DNA from: Candidatus Zhuqueibacterota bacterium
GTDB lineage: Bacteria; Zhuqueibacterota; Zhuqueibacteria; Residuimicrobiales; Krinioviventaceae
Direction: 5' to 3'
Assembly (NCBI GenBank): GCA_016929295.1
Contig: JAFGJB010000059.1
Location: 1-49,042, forward strand
DNA length: 49,042 nucleotides
The notes beneath the pieces were generated by a model that had not been told where the DNA came from, searched no databases, and saw only the letters and a program-made list of their open reading frames with translations. The translations under genes were made by a program, and so were the position numbers. How positions within the stretch are numbered: the stretch's first letter is position 1; each line of letters begins with the position of its first letter. This document shows, in pieces, positions 18,271 to 26,643 of the stretch.

Positions 18271-19067
18271 AATGTGTGGATAAAAAAACAGGCCGACTGC
18301 TATTTTTATATGAATTTGACAAGCTATCCGAGGCGGACCGGCATAGATTTGAAAAGCACTTGTTCGAGTGCGATTATTGTTTCCAAAGCCTGCATGCCTT
18401 ATCTCCTGTCGTCACATTAATGCGACAGGAAAAGGAGGTTTTTGCCAGTGATTTATTACCAGCGCCAGACGGAGGGGGGGCGGAAAAACGAGCAAAGAGG
18501 TATCGCCTTTTTCCGAGTCCAGCCGGGGGGTGGCGCTGGATTTTCAAGCCGGCGTTGGGTGTCGCGGTGTTGATGGTTTTCGCACTGTTTATCATTCGTC
18601 CATGGATCAGTGGGCCGCAAACGTTCGCGGATTTAGCCCGCATTGAGCCGTGGCCATATTACGCTTTGCATACGAGAGGCCAATTGGATGAAGATAAAGC
18701 GGATAAACTCTTTGAACAAGGCATGGAGTTGTACAACGAAAAAAAATACACCGCCGCGCTGGTCTCATTGGACTCGGCAAAAATACTCGATCCTGCGGAT
18801 ATGGGAAAGCAATTCTATTTGGGCCTAACATACTTGTTGGCGGACAGCGTAGATAGCGCGATCGTCTATTTGAACAACGTGATCCAATCCGGCGATGTCA
18901 CTTATCTAGACAAGAGTTATTGGTATCTCGGCAATGCTTATTTGCTCGAGGAAGATGGGGAAAAGGCAATACAGCAATTCGAAGCGTTGAGAGAGCTTGA
19001 CGGAGAGCGATGGAAGGTGGATAAGATGATGGGGAGGATAAAAAAATGTAAGGAGAATCAGCCATGA
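18267..19067 (+). CDS. Transmembrane anti-sigma factor with zf-HC2 domain and extracytoplasmic TPRs
   Basis: 266 residues. The N-terminus carries HLFECDYC near residues 31-38, the H-x3-C-x2-C zinc motif of ZAS/zf-HC2 anti-sigma factors, so the first 50 residues should hold the sigma factor in the cytoplasm. A Pro/Gly-rich linker leads to one membrane helix at about residues 91-111. The C-terminal part (about 140-260) contains TPR-like units (KLFEQGMELYNEKKYTAALV, YWYLGNAYLLEEDGEKAIQQF) and would lie in the periplasm, where it could sense a protein partner. Translational overlap with the sigma gene (ATGA) and with the next gene (ATGA) supports one transcript. Release may be by regulated proteolysis; this is inference. 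Confidence 0.8.
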   Translation: MKCVDKKTGRLLFLYEFDKLSEADRHRFEKHLFECDYCFQSLHALSPVVTLMRQEKEVFASDLLPAPDGGGAEKRAKRYRLFPSPAGGWRWIFKPALGVAVLMVFALFIIRPWISGPQTFADLARIEPWPYYALHTRGQLDEDKADKLFEQGMELYNEKKYTAALVSLDSAKILDPADMGKQFYLGLTYLLADSVDSAIVYLNNVIQSGDVTYLDKSYWYLGNAYLLEEDGEKAIQQFEALRELDGERWKVDKMMGRIKKCKENQP

Positions 19068-19924
19068 GAAACTTTTTTTTAGCAGTATCTGTGTTATTGA
19101 TTATCACAATGACATGCACAACTCCAGAACAAAAATTTCAAAAAGCTCAGGAAGAAAATACCATCAAAGCCTATCAGGAATTCGTCGATAAATATCCAAA
19201 CAGCAAATTTGCCGATATTGCGGGAAAAAAAATTGCAAGTCTGGCCTTTGAAAAGGCCATCAGCAGTAATACTGAACAAGCTTTTATAGAATTCATTGAC
19301 AAATACCCAGAGAGTGAGCTGGTTGTTGATGCAAAAAAGAATGTAGAACGTATCGCATTCGAACAGGCTGCGGGAAAAGCCACCGAACAAGCCTGTCGTG
19401 ATTTCATTGAAAAATATCCCGATAGTGAATTGGTGCCGGATGCGAGGAAAAAGATGGAAAAAATATCATTTGATGAAGCATCAAGAAATAACACCAAACA
19501 AGCCTACAAAGAATTCATAGCGAAATATCCAGGAAGCGAGTTAGTCGAAGAAGCGCAAAAGAAAATCGGCGCCATGCTATGGAAAACGATCTATGTAAAA
19601 AAAGAGGTGTTGGATTATTTAGCCGAGCTCGAAGTAAAAGAAAAACGCAAAATTGCCTTCTATACCTTTAGCAGAAATCCGCTGAGTAAATTTGAGGATA
19701 TAACGAACTCAAGCCAGTGGGGTTTTTGGGCAATGAATATGAGCATTTCCGAGTTTGCTGAAAATACCGGGATACAAGAAAAAAGTTGTAGGGCTATCGG
19801 GAATCCGCAATTCGTTGCCGAAACCCCTGATTTAAAGTTTTTCATGGTGCCGCTTGACGATTATTGGGACAAGGAGTTAATCGAGCAGGCAGGTGCACTG
19901 CGAATTCAATTTAAAAGTCGTTAG
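19064..19924 (+). CDS. Repeat lipoprotein with four 37-residue tandem repeats
   Basis: 286 residues. A signal peptide ends at ITMTC, so Cys18 is probably lipidated, though the lipobox is atypical (Thr at -1). Residues 32-179 are four tandem 37-residue repeats with the pattern (N/A)T-x2-A-x3-F(I/V)-x-KYP-x-S-x10-KK, resembling TPR-like helical pairs of the BamD/YbgF kind. The last 100 residues are unique: a lysine-rich link (KEVLDYLAELEVKEKRK) and a compact domain with WGFWAMNMSISEF and a Cys near 243; I do not recognise it. The gene overlaps the anti-sigma gene by 4 bases. A single related repeat occurs in the protein at 25525-26607, so the two may share a partner or an interaction surface. 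Confidence 0.72.
   Translation: MRNFFLAVSVLLIITMTCTTPEQKFQKAQEENTIKAYQEFVDKYPNSKFADIAGKKIASLAFEKAISSNTEQAFIEFIDKYPESELVVDAKKNVERIAFEQAAGKATEQACRDFIEKYPDSELVPDARKKMEKISFDEASRNNTKQAYKEFIAKYPGSELVEEAQKKIGAMLWKTIYVKKEVLDYLAELEVKEKRKIAFYTFSRNPLSKFEDITNSSQWGFWAMNMSISEFAENTGIQEKSCRAIGNPQFVAETPDLKFFMVPLDDYWDKELIEQAGALRIQFKSR
19157..19600 (+). repeat. Four in-frame 111-bp tandem repeats within the lipoprotein gene
   Basis: Units lie at 19157-19267, 19268-19378, 19379-19489 and 19490-19600, each encoding exactly 37 residues. The protein-level match is clear (each unit has (F)-(I/V)-(D/E/A)-KYP then S and KK at fixed spacing), while the DNA has drifted, so duplication is not recent. Confidence 0.8.
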
Positions 19925-19970
19925 TAAAACTTGGAAAATTTTATGAATAACATTTCATTGGAGAGGAATC

Positions 19971-22900
19971 ATGAGACAATTGACGTTCTCATTTATGTTG
20001 ATTTTTCTCGCATTATCAGCGATCCAGTCGCAAACGCAGGTTTCCGGATCTGTCTTTGGAACATGGACTTTGGATAATTCACCATATATCGCTACAAATA
20101 ATATCAAAATAGAAAAAGATGACTCATTGCTCATCGAACCAGGTGTTCAAATCCTTTTTGATGGTCATTTTTCACTGCGTGCCGATGGCTACTTGTATGC
20201 GGTGGGGACAAAAACAGATTCCATTTTATTTTCCAATAATCACCAGGGCTCGATGTGGGCGGGGATAGGCATCTATAATGACAAAAATAGCAGCACTCTC
20301 GAATTCTGCCGCATCGAACACTCGGATCAAAGCGGGATTAACATTTATGATGCATCGCCAAAGATTCGCTTTTGCCACATTTTGAATAATACTGATAGCG
20401 GGACGCAAAATCATATCGGCGAAGGCGGCGGCATCGATGTGCATTATGCCGATCCGGTGATTGAATTCAACTTGATCGAAAACAACTCGAGCGATCGCGG
20501 CGGGGGAATTCACATTTACGAAGATCCAAACAATAGACCTGGGCAATGTCGCATTTATAACAACATCATCCGTTTCAACACAGCAACCTGGGGTGGCGGG
20601 ATTAGAGTTTTCACGGAAGGAGCAGCGACAACCGGCGCCAAATGTACACCGATCATTCGTAACAACGTACTTGACGGCAATAGTGTCGCCGATCCGCAGT
20701 ATGGAGGAAATATCTACATCTTCCCTGGAGCCAAACCGGAAATAATTAATAATATTGTGATAAATAGTCCGAATGGAGGTGGTATACTTGACCTCTCGAG
20801 CTCGATCATTCAATACAACGACGTGTGGAACAACAAGCCGTATAATTATATTGATGCGACTCCAGGTTTAGGTGACTTTTCTGCGAATCCGCTTTTCATC
20901 GGCGGCTCACCTTTTGATTATCACCTCACTTCTTCGTCGCCGTGCATTGATGCCGGCCATCCAGCCGCGCCTCTCGATCCCGACAACTCGCGGGCGGATG
21001 TAGGTGTCTTTTATTTTGGCACGGATGCACCACCTCTCGGCGTCACTGACTTGACGGCGAACGCGGGTCATCAGAGAATAACATTGAGCTGGTACAATCC
21101 GAATATTATCGACTATGATTATACGCTCGTCGTTCGCGGTGAAACATCATATTCACAAAATCCAGGCGATGGATTTCCTATCTATTCTGGAGCGCGAACG
21201 ATCTGTCAAGATACAAGTTTGGTGAATAATAAAACATACTTTTACTCGGTGTTTGTTTTTGACAAAGCGGGCATGGTGTCACAACCTGCTCATATTTCTG
21301 CTCAACCTGAGCATCACGATTTATCGGTGCTGCGCGTTCCCTGGGATTTTCTAAAAATTCAAGATGCAATGAACGCCGCTGATCAGGGTGATACAGTGCT
21401 GGTGTGGCCTGGCACGTACAGTCCATCGGCAAATGGAGAATCGTTTCCCATTGTTATGGCGGACAATGTAGTGCTAATGAGTAAAGATGGTCGAGAAAAT
21501 ACGACTATTGACGCGGAACAGACGAATCTGGTAATGCTGGGAGCCAATTACTGTACTCTCGAAGGCTTCACGATCAGGAACGGTTGGAACTCAAGTTATT
21601 CACCGGACAATTCTGATAAAGTCGCCGGTGGAGGAGTACTGTGCCGGGGCATTATAGACATGAAAATAATTGATAACATAATAGAAAAAAATAGTGCTTT
21701 TCATAGCGAGTATTGGAATAGTGGTTATGGAGGCGGTATCTACTGCGCCGATTCAAAAGTGGATATCATCGGAAATATAATAAGGGATAATCGGACTGGC
21801 AGTGAATGTGGAGGGATAGGGTACACATACAGCAGCAATCCACTATCGCCGCCTCGGATATTAATTCTGGATAATTTAATTATCAGAAACGATGCTGGTA
21901 ATGCGGGAGGTATTGGCATCGGCGGGGTACATGCTGTTATCAAAAATAATGTCATCGCATTGAATAAAGTCCATGTCTTTGTTATTCCAACCCCTGGCGG
22001 CATTCATCTGGATAGTTTTTATTGGGGAAGTGCTGAAATCATTAATAACACAATTGCATACAATTACAATGTTGATATGCCCGGTAATATTAGCGGGATA
22101 TACTATAAAAGTGGCAGCAATCCGATCACATTAAAAAACAATATTGTGTGGGGACACAGGGAGGATGAAGTGGTAATAGGTAACACTGTCGCTTCTTCCG
22201 GTGCTAAAAAATTCATTGTCTCATATTCTTGTATTGAGGGTGGATATCCGGGCATTGGAAACAATAGTGACGATCCTCAATTCATTGATGTAGATTCTCA
22301 TGATTATCATCTAACAGCAAATTCTCCCTGTATTGATGCAGGAGATCCAAATCTCTCTCTAGATCCCGATTGTACACGAGCAGATATTGGCTCATTTTAT
22401 TTTCATCATGCTGATCTTGCGGATATAGAGATTGCAAGAGATCAGATAATTGTTCATGCTGATGAAAATATTGATACAACTTTGCAGATCTCTATTTCTA
22501 ATAAAGGTACAAGATCGCTCGGATTTAAAATCTACGACAAATCAGAATTTAATAACGAGGATGATAGTACACCAGACGAATATGGCTATTCATGGATCAA
22601 TAGCGACAATGATACAAAACTTGATTTTGAATGGATTGATATAAAAAATGTTGGTACAGAACTTGGGTATAGCAGTTTTGGCAAAAATTATGGCCCATTT
22701 CCGTTGGGATTTGATTTTGTTTTTTATGACTACATTTATTCTTCTATTCGAATCTGCTCAGAGGGCTTTCAAAGTTTTATGGACAATGATCACGGTGGTT
22801 GGAATCATCCAATCCCCTTTGAACTTGGGCCGAAAAATTTAGTTGCTACATTTTGGGATGATTTTGATGCTTCGGGTGGTAATCGAGTCAGCAAAATATA

Positions 22901-24251
22901 TTTTTGGCTTGATGAAAAAAATAAAAGATTCATTGTGCAATACGATAGCTTATTGCATGCTGATACTTCGTTAGGATACGAAACATTTCAAACAATCTTT
23001 GAAGAAAATGGTTCAATTCTCTTCAACTATAGAAATATCACTTCGCCAAACAACTGTACCGTCGGAATTCAAAATAACAGCGGTTATTTCGGATTACAGG
23101 TTGTCTACAACCATGAATTCCTTCATAGTAATCAATCCATCAGAATATTTCAGGGAGCTGAATGGTTGGAACTTGCGCCACAAAGGCACAATCTAGATCC
23201 AGGAGAGTTTGTAGAGTTGCCCATAACAATCTCCACTCATTATCTTAATCCTGGCTCATACAATGCATCCATCCTCATCGAATCCAACGACAATGATCAG
23301 GCGACGGTCAAAATCCCCGTCTATCTCAACGTCAATCCCACTGGCGGTGATTTTGTCCGGCCTTACCCCGTGACAGACCTGTCACTCGCCAGCACCTCGG
23401 ACAGCACCGTCACCCTCTACTGGACCGCCACTGGCGATGATTCCACCACCGGTGTAGCGAGCTATTACGATTTGCGTTTTCAAACAAAGCCTCCGGCGGC
23501 TGATACATTAGTCTGGTGGGAAAACGCACAAAAACATATGAATATGCCTGCGCCCTCTCCGGCCGGTCAACGCGATAGCGTGGTCATAAAACACCTCACA
23601 CCCGCCGAGGTGTATTATTTTGCCCTCAAAGTGGGGGATGATGCCGGCAATTGGTCGGATCTGTCTGATATCGTTTATATCTTGTCCGTACCCGTCGAAT
23701 TTGCCGTTTTTGAGGCGAGAGTTGCGGATACTAAAATAATCCTCAATTGGAAAACCTGCAGCGAATCAAATAATCTTGGTTTTGAGGTGCAACGAAAAAG
23801 TGCTCAATTTGAATTTCAGAACATCGGTTTTATCAAAGGATTTGGCACACCCTTAATCGAGAACCGGTACACTTTTGTGGATGAAAAAGTTGAGGCTGGA
23901 CAGCTTTACCAGTATCGTTTGAAACAGATCGATACAAATGGCTCTTGCACTTATTCCAACATTGTCGAAGCGTCGGCAGCACTGCCGAAAACATATGCGC
24001 TGCACCAGAACTATCCCAATCCGTTCAATCCGAGCACAACGATCAAGTATGAGCTGCCTAAGGAGGCGCATGTCACCTTGACTATTTTCAATTCCCTGGG
24101 ACAGGAAGTGGAGAGGCTTGTGGATGAAAATAAAGTAGCGGGCTATTATAAAATCGAATGGAATGCGTTAGATAAACCAACCGGCGTCTACTTTATTGTG
24201 ATGCAATCAAATGATTTTCACAAAACACGAAAATTGCTTCTCATGCGATAA
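19971..24251 (+). CDS. Secreted right-handed beta-helix protein with type IX secretion C-terminal domain
   Basis: 1426 residues. A signal peptide (about 1-20, ending near SAIQSQ) is followed by a first parallel beta-helix (about 60-330) with repeated short N/G/I-rich turns such as GEGGGIDVHY and NNIIRFN. A fibronectin III-like domain lies at about 350-440, a second beta-helix at about 455-790, a beta-rich region with SNKGTRSLGF at about 800-1110, another fibronectin III-like domain at about 1120-1220, and a C-terminal NYPNPFNPST domain (about 1350-1426) that directs export by type IX secretion. Beta-helix domains of this type bind or cleave polysaccharides; no catalytic site is evident. AGAGGA precedes the ATG. 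It is the largest secreted product of the island. Confidence 0.82.
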   Translation: MRQLTFSFMLIFLALSAIQSQTQVSGSVFGTWTLDNSPYIATNNIKIEKDDSLLIEPGVQILFDGHFSLRADGYLYAVGTKTDSILFSNNHQGSMWAGIGIYNDKNSSTLEFCRIEHSDQSGINIYDASPKIRFCHILNNTDSGTQNHIGEGGGIDVHYADPVIEFNLIENNSSDRGGGIHIYEDPNNRPGQCRIYNNIIRFNTATWGGGIRVFTEGAATTGAKCTPIIRNNVLDGNSVADPQYGGNIYIFPGAKPEIINNIVINSPNGGGILDLSSSIIQYNDVWNNKPYNYIDATPGLGDFSANPLFIGGSPFDYHLTSSSPCIDAGHPAAPLDPDNSRADVGVFYFGTDAPPLGVTDLTANAGHQRITLSWYNPNIIDYDYTLVVRGETSYSQNPGDGFPIYSGARTICQDTSLVNNKTYFYSVFVFDKAGMVSQPAHISAQPEHHDLSVLRVPWDFLKIQDAMNAADQGDTVLVWPGTYSPSANGESFPIVMADNVVLMSKDGRENTTIDAEQTNLVMLGANYCTLEGFTIRNGWNSSYSPDNSDKVAGGGVLCRGIIDMKIIDNIIEKNSAFHSEYWNSGYGGGIYCADSKVDIIGNIIRDNRTGSECGGIGYTYSSNPLSPPRILILDNLIIRNDAGNAGGIGIGGVHAVIKNNVIALNKVHVFVIPTPGGIHLDSFYWGSAEIINNTIAYNYNVDMPGNISGIYYKSGSNPITLKNNIVWGHREDEVVIGNTVASSGAKKFIVSYSCIEGGYPGIGNNSDDPQFIDVDSHDYHLTANSPCIDAGDPNLSLDPDCTRADIGSFYFHHADLADIEIARDQIIVHADENIDTTLQISISNKGTRSLGFKIYDKSEFNNEDDSTPDEYGYSWINSDNDTKLDFEWIDIKNVGTELGYSSFGKNYGPFPLGFDFVFYDYIYSSIRICSEGFQSFMDNDHGGWNHPIPFELGPKNLVATFWDDFDASGGNRVSKIYFWLDEKNKRFIVQYDSLLHADTSLGYETFQTIFEENGSILFNYRNITSPNNCTVGIQNNSGYFGLQVVYNHEFLHSNQSIRIFQGAEWLELAPQRHNLDPGEFVELPITISTHYLNPGSYNASILIESNDNDQATVKIPVYLNVNPTGGDFVRPYPVTDLSLASTSDSTVTLYWTATGDDSTTGVASYYDLRFQTKPPAADTLVWWENAQKHMNMPAPSPAGQRDSVVIKHLTPAEVYYFALKVGDDAGNWSDLSDIVYILSVPVEFAVFEARVADTKIILNWKTCSESNNLGFEVQRKSAQFEFQNIGFIKGFGTPLIENRYTFVDEKVEAGQLYQYRLKQIDTNGSCTYSNIVEASAALPKTYALHQNYPNPFNPSTTIKYELPKEAHVTLTIFNSLGQEVERLVDENKVAGYYKIEWNALDKPTGVYFIVMQSNDFHKTRKLLLMR
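24009..24077 (+). repeat. Duplicated type IX secretion C-terminal domain segment, copy 1
   Basis: These 69 bases match 25218-25286 at 59 of 69 positions, counted by eye, and similarity continues for about 90 more bases. Both encode the start of the type IX C-terminal domain (NYPNPFNPSTTIKYELPK). The high DNA match between neighbouring genes suggests recent duplication or gene conversion. Confidence 0.75.
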
Positions 24252-24308
24252 ACAAGTTACCGAAAAGGTACTTTATCCAAACTCACAGACGAATGAGGAG
24301 GCTATGAG

Positions 24309-25460
24309 ATGAAAACAAAAAAACATGCACTAGTTTTTTTATTCTCTTTTATATTGATTTTCTCACCGCATAATATACTAGCCAACTATGCCGGCGAATG
24401 GGTGGGAAAAACTGATAGTGGCCAGGATGTCTCATTCTTTGTAATGTCAGACTCAACCATCGAAGATTTCCAAATATTCCCCACGCTTGCCTTTTTCGAT
24501 GTCACAGCAATAAATAAAAATAGTGAGAATTGGACCTTTTCGTTTGCTAATAACAACGGAGATAGCATTTGGGGATCTTTTAATAGTTCTATGAATATCT
24601 TTGCAGGTAAATACTTTATGAATGGAACACAAATAGACGGCTGGCATGCTTCACCGATACAATCATCTTTGAAAGAGAAAATCCGTTTGTATTTAAAAAA
24701 TGGCTTTTCAAAAAAGAGCAAAGTAATGAATTTGTACGAATATGTAACGCTGCCAAAGCTCTCTGAAAATCCCGAATTTAAAAACAAGATTTATCTTTGG
24801 TCAGCGCCCGGCTCCGGAACGGGCCGATCCATACTTTGGCATGGCTATTTTCTTCCATATCGCATTGAAGGCAAAAAGTTTGAATTTAATGTCCATTTGG
24901 CAAATGGAAGCAAAGCGGCACCAAATTGGATTATGGCATACCTGCAAATTGGAAAAAACAAAATTTTTACAGAGCTTTTTCAAATTTCGAATGAATCTTT
25001 GCAAGCCTATAAAATGCTCGTTGAAACAGATTCTTTGATTTCGGCAGAAAAAGGTGAAGAAGTTCAATTTCTTCTATCGTTAGCGATAGGGAATGGTCCA
25101 ATTCAGACTGTATGGGGTTCTGAATTTGAGGCATATCTTGAAATTCCTGGTGTTGCAGAATCAAGCATTCCGCACTCAACGGCAAAAAACCGACCGAACA
25201 ATTTTTGTCTAAATCAAAACTACCCCAATCCCTTTAATCCGAGCACGACGATCAAGTATGAATTGCCGAAAGATACGCATGTCACCCTGACTCTTTTCAA
25301 TTCGTTAGGACAAGAAGTGGAGAGGCTTGTTGATGAACATGAAAAGGCGGGATATTATTCGATTACTTGGAATGCTGTTAAGTACTCGACAGGTGTCTAT
25401 TTTGTGGTGATGGAGGCGGAAGATTTCAAAAAATGGCTTAAGATTTTATTAGTACGATGA
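24309..25460 (+). CDS. Secreted protein with type IX secretion C-terminal domain, function unknown
   Basis: 383 residues. A signal peptide (MKTKKHALVFLFSFILIF..., cleavage near ILANY at about 25) is followed by about 90 residues with a YAGEWVGKTDSGQ start, resembling small beta-barrel domains. A middle region without recognisable family follows, then a C-terminal domain with NYPNPFNPST, LGQEVERLV and a final lysine-rich KWLKILLVR, as in the preceding gene. It should be exported across the outer membrane by type IX secretion and probably anchored or released by PorU. A strong AGGAGG lies 7 bases before ATG 24309; an ATG at 24304 gives only a two-codon frame. Codon usage is AT-rich compared with the housekeeping genes. 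Function unknown. Confidence 0.75.
   Translation: MKTKKHALVFLFSFILIFSPHNILANYAGEWVGKTDSGQDVSFFVMSDSTIEDFQIFPTLAFFDVTAINKNSENWTFSFANNNGDSIWGSFNSSMNIFAGKYFMNGTQIDGWHASPIQSSLKEKIRLYLKNGFSKKSKVMNLYEYVTLPKLSENPEFKNKIYLWSAPGSGTGRSILWHGYFLPYRIEGKKFEFNVHLANGSKAAPNWIMAYLQIGKNKIFTELFQISNESLQAYKMLVETDSLISAEKGEEVQFLLSLAIGNGPIQTVWGSEFEAYLEIPGVAESSIPHSTAKNRPNNFCLNQNYPNPFNPSTTIKYELPKDTHVTLTLFNSLGQEVERLVDEHEKAGYYSITWNAVKYSTGVYFVVMEAEDFKKWLKILLVR
25218..25286 (+). repeat. Duplicated type IX secretion C-terminal domain segment, copy 2
   Basis: Partner of 24009-24077 (59 of 69 bases identical). It encodes the same NYPNPFNPSTTIKYELPK segment in the neighbouring secreted protein. Most differences are in third codon positions. 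Confidence 0.75.
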
Positions 25461-25524
25461 TCTTGCCGCCTTTAATATTGAACTTTTTGCCTGAAAGAAG
25501 TTAACTTTTAAATAGGAGATGCAA

Positions 25525-26607
25525 ATGGAACCGAAAGATTGTTTTTTTTGGCTCGTTTATCGGAAATATCTTGCCTTTGTAATCATAACCTCGCTTATAT
25601 TTTCAATAGCTCCCTTGACAAAAATAGAAGGTCAAGAGTGTAATTTACAAAAAATAGACTTGGAGGAAAAAGACGGATATTATTTTGATGAAGGATATTG
25701 GCTCAACACATTTACAAAAAAACCTGAAATTTATTATTCTTTATCAAAAACTCTATTGATTGGTACTAAGGATAGTTTTTTATATTCTTCCATGGCCGTC
25801 ATTACTTTTGGTGGATTAGCGGCTCTTTTGGGGGCAAAAAAGGATACATGGAAAGTTGCTGCGGGCGTTTTTACTATATATTTCCCTATTACCACAACCG
25901 TAAATCTTAGATCGATCAAGAAAAAAACGATTGTTAGATATCAGGGCAATTGGAAGGATCCAGATCAACTTGGACTTTATAAGTATAAAGAGCACTGGAT
26001 TTCTAAGGCCGAATTTTGTTATCTGTCCTGGATGGGAGCAAAAAAATTAAATACGAAAGAAGCATATGAAGAATATTTAGCAAACTTTCCGATAGGTGAC
26101 TCTTCTGCCGTTGCCAGAGAAAAGCTTAATCAAATCTCATCGCTTAGGATGGGCAACAAAAATTCTATAAAAATTCAAGGTCCCAGCAAAGTACTAGTAA
26201 TTGAAAAGTTTTTCCTAAACAACGAAGAATGCGATGATAGCTTTCTAAATTTAAGAATACCAAGACAAGTGAAAAATAGCCTAGAAATAGACAAGCAAAA
26301 CTTTTTTGACCGAATCACAATATCATCACAGCAAGGAAATTACGAAGACTGCTTTTCCGATCATATCTTTGTTCTCAAAGCAGAACTGGAGAATTTTAAA
26401 TATGATAAAAATACATTAGACTTGCTGATAGACAACAAGAATCCGATTAAATGCAATTATTCCCTTTATAATCTATCAACGAATAAAGAAATTTTGTCAG
26501 GCTCCGCTAGTGGAAAAGGAAATAGCGTAAATGGAATATCACAAGCCATTGCATCTGCAATTTGTTCACATATTCTTGAACAAAAAGAGCAAATCACGAA
26601 AAATTAA
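25525..26607 (+). CDS. Membrane-associated protein of unknown function with one island-type repeat
   Basis: 360 residues from ATG 25525, which has AGGAG 6 bases upstream; an ATG at 25519 abuts that site and is less likely. A hydrophobic N-terminal segment (about residues 15-33) may be a signal anchor, and two more hydrophobic stretches (about 86-105 and 110-130) may form a membrane hairpin. At about residues 176-205 there is one copy of the helical repeat found four times in the lipoprotein at 19064-19924 (NTKEAYEEYLANFP then REKLNQI). The C-terminal half (about 215-360) is beta-rich and ends in a helix with SQAIASAICSHILEQ, resembling the last helix of DUF4410-type outer-membrane or secretion-accessory proteins. 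No family is certain. The gene is AT-rich. Confidence 0.6.
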   Translation: MEPKDCFFWLVYRKYLAFVIITSLIFSIAPLTKIEGQECNLQKIDLEEKDGYYFDEGYWLNTFTKKPEIYYSLSKTLLIGTKDSFLYSSMAVITFGGLAALLGAKKDTWKVAAGVFTIYFPITTTVNLRSIKKKTIVRYQGNWKDPDQLGLYKYKEHWISKAEFCYLSWMGAKKLNTKEAYEEYLANFPIGDSSAVAREKLNQISSLRMGNKNSIKIQGPSKVLVIEKFFLNNEECDDSFLNLRIPRQVKNSLEIDKQNFFDRITISSQQGNYEDCFSDHIFVLKAELENFKYDKNTLDLLIDNKNPIKCNYSLYNLSTNKEILSGSASGKGNSVNGISQAIASAICSHILEQKEQITKN

Positions 26608-26643
26608 TTTCATGAAGAAACGTTAATGTAAAGGGGATAGAAA

